A stretch of DNA of 33,884 bases from Micrococcales bacterium (GTDB taxonomy: Bacteria; Actinomycetota; Actinomycetes; Actinomycetales; Dermatophilaceae). The position numbers and the translations under genes are program-made. Below are positions 1 through 6,707 of this stretch, piece after piece (position 1 is the stretch's first letter; each line of letters begins with the position of its first letter). Location: positions 1 through 33,884 of the forward strand of contig JAJTBD010000031.1 in the NCBI GenBank assembly GCA_021287075.1, given 5' to 3'. The notes below the pieces were generated by a model. That model was not told the origin of the DNA. It saw only the letters and a program-made list of their open reading frames with translations, and searched no databases.

Positions 1-19
1 GGCCGCGGAGAACCTCTGA

Positions 20-45
20 GATGAACGCCGGAAACACCGTTCATC
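20..45. repeat. Inverted repeat, possible terminator
   Basis: GATGAACG (20-27) and CGTTCATC (38-45) form a perfect 8-bp stem around a 10-base loop. No T-tract follows. It may end a transcript entering from outside the window on the left; no gene is recognisable in bases 1-216. Confidence 0.35.
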
Positions 46-90
46 GGACAGACCCTAGTCCAACGACTCGGTGAGGAGCTTGTCGGTTTG

Positions 91-110
91 CATGGCGGCG
101 CACCGCCATG
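91..110. repeat. Perfect 8-4-8 hairpin upstream of the secreted-protein gene
   Basis: CATGGCGG (91-98) and CCGCCATG (103-110) flank the loop CGCA. The hairpin lies about 105 bases before the start codon at 217, so it could be a terminator of an upstream gene or a leader structure. No further support is visible. Confidence 0.35.
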
Positions 111-216
111 GCATGGGCATGGTCATCACGTCACAGCGGTGGCGGGGGTTCGATGGCGCCCTTAGGGTGAGCACGAGGGTGGAATTTCCCCCCTCACGAA
201 ACGAAAGCAGGGGTCC

Positions 217-1028
217 ATGAAGCAGAAGACAGTTGGGGGGGGGTAGCGGCAGTGGTAGCCGTTAGCCTCACCCTCCTCAACGGGGGGCAGGCGCTCGCAG
301 CACCGGGGGATAAGGACGTCGACTCACTCCTCAAGCGAACCAATGTTGGTCAGCCAGAGGGCGTACTTGACGTTGCTGGCAACTCCGTCGACGTCGATGG
401 AGTGACGATCCGGATCCGCGGTGCGAAGAGCGAACCGGGCCAGGGGGCCCGCCGCACTTGGGTGGGTCATGGCGTGACACACGTCGGTCAGCAGGTCGAC
501 AAAGACACAACTCAGTTGCTCAGCATCCTTGAGTCGCCCTCGAGCCCGAAGGAGATCGTTTACGACTACCCAGGTAAGGAACTCCAACTTCTCCCCGATG
601 GCTCGGTAGCCGTGGTTGAGCCCACAGGCGAGGGCCGGCTAGTGGCACAGATCAAGAAGCCCTGGGCCAAGGATGCACACGGAAACCCGGTCGCCACGCG
701 CTACGAGGTTAAGGGCAGCACACTGACTCAAGTCGTGAAGACCACAAGAAATACCGCATTCCCCGTCGTCGCCGACCCGACCACGGTAAAGCGCTGGTAC
801 GGTTTCGATGTCCGTTTTAACCGGTCTGAGACAAATCGGCTCGCTGCTGGCGGCGGCTCTTGCACCTTCGTCGTGAGCAAGGCGCCAGTAGTCGGCGGCT
901 ACCTGGCGACGATCTGCGGGGCGGTGGCCGCATGGGCTCTCTCAGCCACCGCCATGAACAAGTGTGTAGCGGTCAAGGTCGTTATGACCCCTCGTGCTGC
1001 AGCTCCGTGGTACTGGGGCTGTAAATGA
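217..1028 (+). CDS. Secreted protein, signal peptide broken in a 9-G run
   Basis: An ATG at 217 begins MKQKTVGGG but reaches TAG at 244 directly after nine Gs (235-243). Adding one G joins it to the long open frame (GTG start possible at 252) and yields a textbook Sec signal peptide: lysines, then a hydrophobic core (VAAVVAVSLTLL), then a cleavage-like QALA-APGD. As written, only the 252 start is open, which lacks the basic N-terminus. The mature part has no motif I recognise until the C-terminus, about 60 residues with a GGGSC start, hydrophobic AAWALSATA and three cysteines. This resembles C-terminal domains I recall in secreted actinobacterial proteins of unknown function. Its stop overlaps the next gene (ATGA). 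It could be a phase-variable gene, a pseudogene or a sequencing indel. Confidence 0.65.
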
Positions 1029-1303
1029 TATATGCAATCGCGGCTGCAGCGGGCGTGTGCCTCGCCAGTTGGGACGCCCCACTTCGCTCCAGAGCGCCCT
1101 GGTGGGTACGAGTCGCTGTCAGCGTTCCTGTGGCGGCAATCCTCTATGTATTCCTCACAAGGACCGATGCCGATCCAAAGGCGTTACTGCTGGGCCTAGG
1201 GGCCTGGGCGGTCACAGAGTGGTTCTGGCATCGCCGGAGTTTGCTCACTAAGCGTGGGCACGTTGGGCGGACAGGCTCGGAGAGAGATCGGGTTGGTCCA
1301 TAG
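1025..1303 (+). CDS. Small membrane protein coupled to the secreted protein
   Basis: 92 residues, with an ATG overlapping the preceding stop as ATGA (1025-1028), which implies translational coupling. Three hydrophobic stretches are visible: residues about 1-16, 27-45 (RVAVSVPVAAILYVFLT) and 53-68 (LLLGLGAWAVTEWFW). The C-terminus is basic. No family recognised. The coupling to a secreted protein suggests a functional pair, for example an effector and a protective or export partner, but this is inference only. Confidence 0.6.
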   Translation: MIYAIAAAAGVCLASWDAPLRSRAPWWVRVAVSVPVAAILYVFLTRTDADPKALLLGLGAWAVTEWFWHRRSLLTKRGHVGRTGSERDRVGP

Positions 1304-1610
1304 TCTGATCCCGGGCAAGGTTGAACCATTAGCGTTCTTCCCCAGCCAGGTCGATACTTTCGCCGACGACCAGCCTATGCAGCATCGGCGAGCCCAGCCC
1401 ACAATAGTGGTCTAAGCACGCCGTTCACGGCTTCGGAAACGTTCCTCAGCAGCTCAAGGACCTGGCCGTGGACGGCGTGCTGTCCTCCCTAGCCCAAACC
1501 CACAAATGGGCGCCCCCGCTGGGCGCGACCCCCGACATCCGACGCATCTGAACAGATACCCCCTTGGGTATGCTGCACGAGTGCGCCCCGACCATGAGAA
1601 TCTCGAGCGG
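1304..1610. other. 307-bp gap with possible coding remnants
   Basis: No complete gene is seen. A + frame of 47 codons opens after a TAG at 1405 and ends with TGA at 1549-1551. It reads like real protein (for example GNVPQQLKDLAVDG) but lacks a start. Just upstream, another frame reads FFPSQVDTFADDQPMQ and ends at TAA 1412-1414. These may be fragments of a decayed gene. The opposite-strand frames here are low-complexity GC shadows. Confidence 0.3.
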
Positions 1611-2018
1611 ATGTTCTCCGACATCCCCCGGGCGCCACGTCTTCTGAGCGGACCCACCGCCAAGGCGAGTTGGCTGCACGCGTGGAGCGGGCGGCATACC
1701 GTCGCCGCGGTCGTGCTGGCACCGGCATTGTTCTGGCTGGCGTCGACGGCCGCCTCGCCGCTGCCTTTCGTGTGGGCGTGGCTGGTCGGACTCGGGTCAA
1801 TCATCGGGGCGATCGCCCTCGCCACCTATGTGCCACTGGCGGGCGGGCGCGGGTCGGCCACGCCGGCGACGCCCTGCTCGCGCATCGCCGGGCTGCTCGT
1901 CGTGATGGGGCTCTTCGCGCTCTCGGCAACGGCCCCGTCGGTCTTTGGCGCGGTGGTCTATGTGGTCTGCGCCGCCGGGGCGTTGGCCCAACGCACCCTC
2001 GGCACGACCTGCGCCTGA
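1611..2018 (+). CDS. Four-helix membrane protein, unknown function
   Basis: 135 residues from ATG 1611. The frame is open further upstream (to 1506), but the extra residues look non-coding and hydrophobic composition begins only after 1680. Four membrane segments: VVLAPALFWLASTAA, FVWAWLVGLGSIIGAIAL, IAGLLVVMGLFALSA and FGAVVYVVCAAGALA. A weak purine stretch precedes the start. No family recognised. The last ten codons (QRTLGTTCA and stop) lie within a 30-bp direct repeat whose second copy is at 3394-3423, so the original C-terminus may have been replaced. Confidence 0.5.
   Translation: MFSDIPRAPRLLSGPTAKASWLHAWSGRHTVAAVVLAPALFWLASTAASPLPFVWAWLVGLGSIIGAIALATYVPLAGGRGSATPATPCSRIAGLLVVMGLFALSATAPSVFGAVVYVVCAAGALAQRTLGTTCA
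1989..2018 (+). repeat. 30-bp direct repeat, left copy
   Basis: Matches 3394-3423 at 29 of 30 bases (C/T difference at the eighth base). Similarity stops abruptly on both sides. The copy forms the 3' end of the preceding membrane-protein gene. The spacing of 1,405 bp and the broken gene at the other copy suggest a recombination or attachment junction. No integrase or transposase lies between the copies. Confidence 0.7.
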
Positions 2019-2308
2019 CCCCCGGGCGTTCGTGCCCACCCCGCCGCCGCGCCTGCCTAACAGGCTCGTGCGCTAACCCATGTCAGACCACGCTGACAGC
2101 ATTGACCAAGACAATGAGGAGGCTGATAACCGTGTGCCAATACGACAGCCGTTGCGGCGTGCAGCGACATCGCCCGGGCACGGTGTGCCCACGGTCAGGG
2201 GTCGCGCGAGCGTGGACTACTTCATCACGACCTGTCGCCGTGTCGCGGCCGCGACCGGCCGCGCCTCGGGGGCCATCTCGATTCCGGTCGTCGACCCGTG
2301 CCGAAGGC

Positions 2309-2635
2309 GTGAGTCTCGTCGATCTACTGTCACTGCTCATTGTCACGAAGTCGTGGGATCGGTTCTACGACGCCGGCGGCGTGTGGGCAGTTCTGCTGGC
2401 CTGTCTGCTGCTGCTGATTCCCTTTGCGGTGGCCGGGTGGTTGGCCTACCGCTGCACGGCGTGGAACGCGACCGTCCAGGGCCGCTGTGCTAAGCCGCGC
2501 TCTGGACCGTTCCAGCGATGCGAACTCAGTACCCACAGCCACGCAGCGCAGTTCGTGACCGCGCCCGAAGTCGCGGCGGCCGTGTCCCTCATCGTCGGGA
2601 TCGCCGGCCTGTGGCTGTTTTTCACCGCCCGGTAA
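2309..2635 (+). CDS. Small two-helix membrane protein
   Basis: 108 residues if started at GTG 2309. The frame is open far upstream (an ATG lies at 2115), and the start is uncertain because GAAGG sits too close to this GTG. The distal part is convincing: GGVWAVLLACLLLLIPF continuing to a second half-helix, a hydrophilic loop rich in Cys, Arg and His, then VAAAVSLIVGIAGLWLFF at the C-terminus. No family recognised. The 290 bases before it (2019-2308) contain only overlapping low-quality frames and no feature I can support. Confidence 0.4.
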   Translation: MSLVDLLSLLIVTKSWDRFYDAGGVWAVLLACLLLLIPFAVAGWLAYRCTAWNATVQGRCAKPRSGPFQRCELSTHSHAAQFVTAPEVAAAVSLIVGIAGLWLFFTAR

Positions 2636-2696
2636 CGACCGATTCTGGCCCGTCCGTTGAGGGTGTGGACGTCGTTGGTCCCACGCGGGGAAACTG

Positions 2697-2761
2697 CGGT
2701 CCGAAACCATGACCGAAACCAGATCGGTCCGAAACGGGTTCAACCCGTTATCGGTCGACCG
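2697..2761 (+). promoter_or_regulatory. Repeat-rich operator region of the antitoxin-like gene
   Basis: Three elements lie just before the gene at 2798. CGGTCCGAAAC occurs twice as direct repeats (2697-2707 and 2725-2735, 28 bases apart). AACGGGTT-C-AACCCGTT is a perfect 8-1-8 inverted repeat (2733-2749). CGGTCGACCG (2752-2761) is a perfect palindrome. This density is typical of autoregulated toxin-antitoxin promoters. No clear -35/-10 pair was identified. Confidence 0.5.
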
Positions 2762-2797
2762 GTAGAAGCAGTGCTCGACGAGCAGGAGGAGAGAGCC

Positions 2798-3205
2798 ATG
2801 AGCCAGGCAGCACCCCGGGCGCGTGAGGCCGCAACGGTCGAGGGCGATCACCAGCTGATGGACGCGGTTGACGCACGGGACTATGCCGCGGGCCGGCTCG
2901 ACTACGCGGAGTATGCCGAGCGGGTCGGGGCACGCCACCGGGGGAGTGTGCATGTGCCTGAGAGCCCCGACCCGGTTGCGGTCTATGACGGGATGTGGGA
3001 AGCCGGCACTTCGTTGATGGGTGGCTACGTCTGGCTGGCCGACCATGCCGACGATTCCAGTGAGGCAGACCGCTGGCTCGGGGCTATGGCCGGCGTGCAC
3101 AGGGAGCGGGCCAAAGTCGACGCCCACGACACCAAGGCGCAGTTGGAAGCGACGGCCGAGTATGTCGCCCGGGATCAGGCCATCCGCGCACTGGTCTTGG
3201 GGTGA
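2798..3205 (+). CDS. Antitoxin-like protein upstream of zeta-type toxin remnant
   Basis: 135 residues. ATG 2798 is chosen because AGGAGGAGAG (2784-2793) lies at good spacing; the frame extends upstream to 2657 but crosses the operator repeats. The protein is acidic, mostly helical in composition, without membrane segments or a recognised DNA-binding motif. Residues in the middle (AVYDGMWEAGTSLMGGYVWL) recall small proteins I have seen encoded just before zeta-toxin genes in actinobacteria. Its TGA overlaps the GTG of the next frame (GTGA, 3202-3205), the usual arrangement for a toxin-antitoxin operon. The toxin partner is broken, so this may be an orphan. Antitoxin function is inferred from context. 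Confidence 0.55.
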   Translation: MSQAAPRAREAATVEGDHQLMDAVDARDYAAGRLDYAEYAERVGARHRGSVHVPESPDPVAVYDGMWEAGTSLMGGYVWLADHADDSSEADRWLGAMAGVHRERAKVDAHDTKAQLEATAEYVARDQAIRALVLG

Positions 3206-3423
3206 GCGAGTTCGAGCCCGACGACGACTGGCTCAACACACGCTTCGAGAGACACAGGCGGCTCGGCCCTGTTCGCTGGCCACGATCGGGAGGATCGTCT
3301 GGTGGCAGTGCGGAGCGGTGGTCAGCCCGGGGCGGGCAAGACCCGCGGGGCTCAGTTCGCCAGAAGACTGCACAACAGGCCACTCGTAGCGATCAACGCA
3401 CTCTCGGCACGACCTGCGCCTGA
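3202..3423 (+). pseudogene. Zeta-toxin-like gene, frameshifted and truncated
   Basis: The frame starts as MSEFEPDDDWLNTRFERHRRL. Removing one C from 3267-3269 continues it in the next frame as LFAGHDREDRLVAV, then the Walker A sequence SGGQPGAGKTRG and LVAIN. This is the order seen at the N-terminus of zeta toxins (P-loop kinases that phosphorylate UDP-N-acetylglucosamine). After LVAIN, where zeta proteins normally have the conserved acidic DE-L-R segment, the sequence switches at 3394 to the 30-bp direct repeat and homology ends. Two lesions (frameshift and truncation, leaving roughly 65 codons) make an active toxin very unlikely. The family call rests on motif recognition only. Confidence 0.55.
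3394..3423 (+). repeat. 30-bp direct repeat, right copy
   Basis: 29/30 match to 1989-2018. It begins exactly where the zeta-like reading frame loses similarity to the family. The core chromosome-like region with the first GTATGCCGC copy begins shortly after, so this may mark the boundary of the accessory segment. Confidence 0.7.
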
Positions 3424-3480
3424 ACGGCACGGCCAGCCACTCGCGGCGGAACTCGCCACTTGGCTCAAACAGAACGGCGG

Positions 3481-5208
3481 TCAGCGGCGGGTGAGCTTGC
3501 GCCAGAGCCAGGTGTCGGGGACGGTCGCGCCGGTGGCGAGGTGCTCGATGACCGAGTCATAGAACAGCCCCGAGTCCAGGTCACCCAGCGCCCGGTCGCG
3601 CCCGGCCAGCAGCACCTGGTCGCGCGGCTGCAGGCGCACCGACTCGTCCGGGGTGAACGCCACCTCCTCACCGCGGATCAACATCAGCGGCACGATGTCG
3701 AGTGGCTGCTCCCGGTCGTCGGGGTCGCGGATCAGGTCCCGCAGGGTCAGCTCGTTGCCCTTGGTCATCCACCGGTATGCCGCGGGCGCCTGGTGGCGGT
3801 CCAGCACATACAGCTCGCGCCGCGGCGCGGTGGTGTCGCAGCGGGCGACCATCCGGTCGATGAGCCGTTGGGCCCACTCCTCCGGTTGCTCCAGGGCGTG
3901 GTCGACGAACGAGCGGAAGATCGGCGTCACGACCCGGGCCAGCGACTCACGGGCCACGAGCTCGGTCGCGATGAAGACGGAGTCGACGTCGAGGGCGTCG
4001 AGGAGCGGCTGGTTCATCGTCGACTGCTGGCGCACGCAGACGAACAGGCGCTCGTTGTGCTGTCGGGCGTGCTCGGCCAGCGCGATGTTGGTGGTGTCGT
4101 CGTCGGCGCCGGCGACGAAGCCGGCGGCCCCCGTGACGTCGGGGTCGCCGTCGGCCGGGTCGGCCCGGACGACCTCGAGGCCACCGGTGCGCAGGTCGGC
4201 GCTGACCTCCTCGCCGAACTGCCCGTCGGCGCAGACCACCCAGGGCCCCTCGCCGAGACCCTCGGCGCGCTCGGGCAGCTGCGCCCCCTCGGGCGACATC
4301 AGCCACTGCACGAGCTGATAGGTCGTCGGCCGCTGCATGGCCAGGACGAGATAGCCGCCATAGCGGTCGTTGGGGTTGATGACCGCCTCGGCCGCGAAGT
4401 CGTGCATGTGCTCCTCGACGCCACGGTCACCGCATCGGGCAATCACCGGCAGCTCGGGCCGGAGCAGGTTGGCGGCCATCACCATCGCGAGGTTGGTGTT
4501 GTCGTCGTTGGTCAACGCCAGCAGGCCTTCGCAGTTGGGCTTGGCCAGGCCGGCGAGCCCGAGCACGCCGGGGTTGCGGGCGTCCGCCTCGATGCCGGGC
4601 ACGTCGGCACCGAGCTGCTCGCCGCCCAGCGCGTCGATCCGCTCGCCCCGCACGTCGATGACGACGAAACGCCGCCCGGCCTCGGCGAGCTCACGGCATA
4701 CCCGCTCGCCCGACTGGCCATAGCCGCCGATGATCACAAAGGGCTCGGTCAGCCGGCGCACCCTCCGGGCGAAGCGCTGGTGGGCGACCGCGTCGCGGAA
4801 GTTGTTGTCCTGCACCAGCCCATAGAGCGCGGCGAAGGTATAGGCCCAGCCCAGCACCGTCGCATAGATCGACCCGGTCACCCACATCCGCTGGGGGATG
4901 GTGAAGGTGTAGGGGGTCTCGCCGAAGCCGATCGTCGTCGCGGTGTAGCTGATGAAGTAGAACGCGTCGAAGACGCTCATGTGGTGCGGCCGGCCCTGGT
5001 CGTCCACGCCGGGCATGAGCGTCAGCCCGGCCACCGAGACGGTGAAGACCGTGATCAGGACGATCAGCGGCATCCGCATCCGGCGCAGGATGAGGAAGAT
5101 CGCGTCGGTCGACGGGGTCTCGGTGGGGATGTCGACGCGGCGGCGCCGGGCGCTGTGGTTCGGCTGGCGAGCCCAGGGCCGCGCGATGAACGACAGCAGC
5201 GGTTGCAC
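3481..5208 (-). CDS. RCK-domain potassium channel
   Basis: 575 residues, GTG start at 5208. Two transmembrane helices (about residues 46-67 and 110-130) flank a pore loop with the selectivity-filter sequence TTIGFGE, a variant of TVGYGD. A TrkA-N/RCK domain follows, with a Rossmann signature IIGGYGQSG near residue 160, and a second RCK-like domain occupies the middle. A TrkA-C-like end (VPLMLIRGEEVAFTP...LQPRDQVLLAG) closes the protein. The family conducts K+ under ligand control by the RCK gating ring. It lies 15 bases downstream of the gene ending at 5224 on the same strand, so the two probably form an operon. Whether nucleotides or cations gate it cannot be read from the sequence. Confidence 0.9.
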   Translation of the reverse strand: MQPLLSFIARPWARQPNHSARRRRVDIPTETPSTDAIFLILRRMRMPLIVLITVFTVSVAGLTLMPGVDDQGRPHHMSVFDAFYFISYTATTIGFGETPYTFTIPQRMWVTGSIYATVLGWAYTFAALYGLVQDNNFRDAVAHQRFARRVRRLTEPFVIIGGYGQSGERVCRELAEAGRRFVVIDVRGERIDALGGEQLGADVPGIEADARNPGVLGLAGLAKPNCEGLLALTNDDNTNLAMVMAANLLRPELPVIARCGDRGVEEHMHDFAAEAVINPNDRYGGYLVLAMQRPTTYQLVQWLMSPEGAQLPERAEGLGEGPWVVCADGQFGEEVSADLRTGGLEVVRADPADGDPDVTGAAGFVAGADDDTTNIALAEHARQHNERLFVCVRQQSTMNQPLLDALDVDSVFIATELVARESLARVVTPIFRSFVDHALEQPEEWAQRLIDRMVARCDTTAPRRELYVLDRHQAPAAYRWMTKGNELTLRDLIRDPDDREQPLDIVPLMLIRGEEVAFTPDESVRLQPRDQVLLAGRDRALGDLDSGLFYDSVIEHLATGATVPDTWLWRKLTRR

Positions 5209-5223
5209 GTGGCGGGCCTGGGG

Positions 5224-5607
5224 TCAGCGGCGCCGGTAGGACAGCGTCTCGGCGACGAGCAGCACGACCGAGACGACATTGGCGAAGAGCGCGCCGCCCG
5301 AGAGCGATACGACACTGCTCATCGAGTGCGGGGTGAGCCCGCCCGCGGCCTGGGTCGAATAGACGTAGACGGCCGCCGCGGCGATCAGCTGGATGTCGGC
5401 GACGAGGCTGGTCGCGAGGTGGATCGCGCCGATCTGGGTGCGGTCGCCGAACTTGAGCACGGTCGCGACGAGGTTGATGACGACCGCGATATAGAGCTCG
5501 GTCATGTTGTGCACGCGGGGGTCGTCGATCTCCCCGATGAAGAACCCGAAGTTCATCGTGGCGGCCAGCAGCACGAAGAACCCGAAGACGACTTTCTCGA
5601 AACTCAC
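5224..5607 (-). CDS. DUF6394-like membrane protein, K+ channel partner
   Basis: 127 residues, GTG start at 5607. Four hydrophobic segments: VFGFFVLLAATMNFGFFIG, LYIAVVINLVATVL, ADIQLIAAAAVYVY and ALFANVVSVVLLVAET. The pattern, including KFGDRTQIGA and HLATSLVADIQLIAAA, matches what I remember as DUF6394 proteins; this assignment is from memory and unverified. It is the first gene of a probable two-gene operon with the RCK channel, which suggests an accessory subunit or a shared role in ion homeostasis. The 123 bases between it and the next gene upstream contain a GTATGCCGCG copy and nothing else I can identify. Confidence 0.75.
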   Translation of the reverse strand: MSFEKVVFGFFVLLAATMNFGFFIGEIDDPRVHNMTELYIAVVINLVATVLKFGDRTQIGAIHLATSLVADIQLIAAAAVYVYSTQAAGGLTPHSMSSVVSLSGGALFANVVSVVLLVAETLSYRRR

Positions 5608-5730
5608 CTTCGCAGACTACTTCCCCAAGGCAGGGGTATGCCGCGTGTGCGGCAATGTGCTCAGGTCACCTGCGGGCTGTGGAGCCGGTGCGCGTTTGGG
5701 CTGTCGGCGCATGAGGCCCGAAGAGCGGAC

Positions 5731-5937
5731 TCAGCCGACCTTGCCGTACTTCTTGTGCAGGGCCTGCTTGCTGACGCCGAGGACCCGCCCGATCTCGGCC
5801 CAGCTCATGCCGGCCAGCCGGGCGCGGCGCACCTCGGCCGCCTCGGCCCGGGCGATCTCGCTCTTGGCGGTGGCGACCCGGGCCAGCCGCTCGATCGGCG
5901 TGCCGCCCTCGTCGCCCAGGTTCAGTGCCGTCCTCAT
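5731..5937 (-). CDS. Small helix-turn-helix protein
   Basis: 68 residues, ATG at 5937. The C-terminal half (RRARLAGMSWAEIGRVLGVSKQ, then ALHKKYG) is a clear homeodomain-like/Sigma70-r4-like helix-turn-helix. The N-terminal half is an alanine- and glutamate-rich helix that could dimerise. No ligand-binding domain is present. Two copies of the palindrome GTCAATnnnnGTTGAC lie immediately upstream (5940-5984), so autoregulation is likely. There is no ribosome-binding site ahead of the ATG, so the mRNA may be leaderless. It could also be cotranscribed with the TetR gene upstream, whose stop overlaps the distal palindrome. Confidence 0.75.
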   Translation of the reverse strand: MRTALNLGDEGGTPIERLARVATAKSEIARAEAAEVRRARLAGMSWAEIGRVLGVSKQALHKKYGKVG

Positions 5938-5939
5938 GC

Positions 5940-5984
5940 GTCAATCATGGTTGACGAATGCCGGGCGCGTCAATCTCTGTTGAC
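5940..5984. promoter_or_regulatory. Tandem palindromic operator GTCAATnnnnGTTGAC
   Basis: GTCAAT-CATG-GTTGAC-type sites occur at 5940-5955 and 5969-5984. Both have perfect GTCAA/TTGAC half-sites with a 6-base centre, 29 bases apart centre to centre. They lie directly before the ATG of the small HTH gene, and the second overlaps the stop of the TetR gene. The small HTH protein is the most likely ligand. Confidence 0.6.
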
Positions 5985-6599
5985 GGCGGACGGGCGGAGC
6001 GGGCGGGTGACGCGACGGCTGCGGGCCAGCGCGAGGAAGTGGTAGCGCACGGTCGCCAGGCCACCGTCGGCGGGCCGCAGCCCCTGGGCCACCTCGATCG
6101 CGACGGAGAGCAGCAGGGTCCAGAAGACGTCGGCCTCGGCCGCCGGCTCGACCATCGAGTGCAGCAGCCGGCGGCTGCGGGCCACCCGGAGGACGTCCGC
6201 GATCTCGTCGCGCTGACGCTGATGCAGTCCGGCGACGCTCGCGCCGATCCGCTCATTGCCGACCGCGGCGGTCCGCAGCTGGGCGAAGGCGCGCAGCACC
6301 TCCCCGAGCTCGGGGTCGTGGGTGACGAGGGTCCGGGCGAGCAGCTTGAGCCGGTCCTGGCCCTCGACGCCGTCGGCGGCGACGCGGGCCTCGATCCGCT
6401 TGACTGCGAGCTCGGTTGCATAGGCGAGCAGGTCTGCGACAGAGCCGAACTGGTACTGCACCTGCCCCATCGAGGTGTCGGCCTCCGACGCCACCGACCG
6501 TAGCGACACGGCGCCGATGCCCGACGACGCCGCCAGTCGGATGACCGCGGCGCCGATGTGCCGACGTCGCTCGTCGCGCAGCTCCTGGCGCATGTCCAC
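5970..6599 (-). CDS. TetR family transcriptional regulator
   Basis: 209 residues, ATG 6599 preceded by GAGGAGG-type Shine-Dalgarno sequence. The N-terminal HTH covers residues about 10-55 (IGAVSLRSVASEADTSMGQV, then QYQFGS), with the YQFGS helix end typical of TetR proteins. The rest is a helical ligand-binding/dimerisation domain with no recognisable specificity; the TSMGQVQYQF form recalls the subfamily regulating fatty-acid or transporter genes. It is divergent from the 78-residue membrane protein at 6708, with two matching palindromes between them, so it probably represses itself and that gene. Confidence 0.88.
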   Translation of the reverse strand: MDMRQELRDERRRHIGAAVIRLAASSGIGAVSLRSVASEADTSMGQVQYQFGSVADLLAYATELAVKRIEARVAADGVEGQDRLKLLARTLVTHDPELGEVLRAFAQLRTAAVGNERIGASVAGLHQRQRDEIADVLRVARSRRLLHSMVEPAAEADVFWTLLLSVAIEVAQGLRPADGGLATVRYHFLALARSRRVTRPLRPSAVNRD

Positions 6600-6609
6600 C
6601 TCCTCAGAA

Positions 6610-6674
6610 TCAATGCAACTGCATTGACTCTATCTCATCGAAGGCCTACTCTGATCTCAATGCAGTCGCACTGA
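6610..6674. promoter_or_regulatory. Two TetR operators between divergent genes
   Basis: TCAATGCA-AC-TGCATTGA (6610-6627) is a perfect 8-2-8 inverted repeat. TCAATGCA-GT-CGCACTGA (6657-6674) is the same site with two changes in the right arm. They are 47 bases apart and lie between the divergent TetR gene and the 78-residue membrane-protein gene, placing one near each promoter. Confidence 0.7.
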
Positions 6675-6707
6675 AAACTCGAACGGCTGCGGACAGAGGA
6701 GGACAAC

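Noticed and set aside
1446..1825. Minus-strand frames of 80-125 codons
   Set aside because: Arg/Pro/Ala-rich shadows without start signals; the + strand carries a clear membrane protein.
2080..2493. 137-codon + strand frame beginning MSDHADSIDQDNEE
   Set aside because: After the first 20 residues it becomes an Arg-rich shadow of the membrane-protein frame at 2309-2635; no ribosome-binding site.
3460..6045. 861-codon open frame on the + strand opposite the K+ channel and neighbours
   Set aside because: It is an antisense shadow in GC-rich DNA: composition is dominated by G, R, H, D and V, it has no domain, and the minus-strand genes there carry clear motifs.
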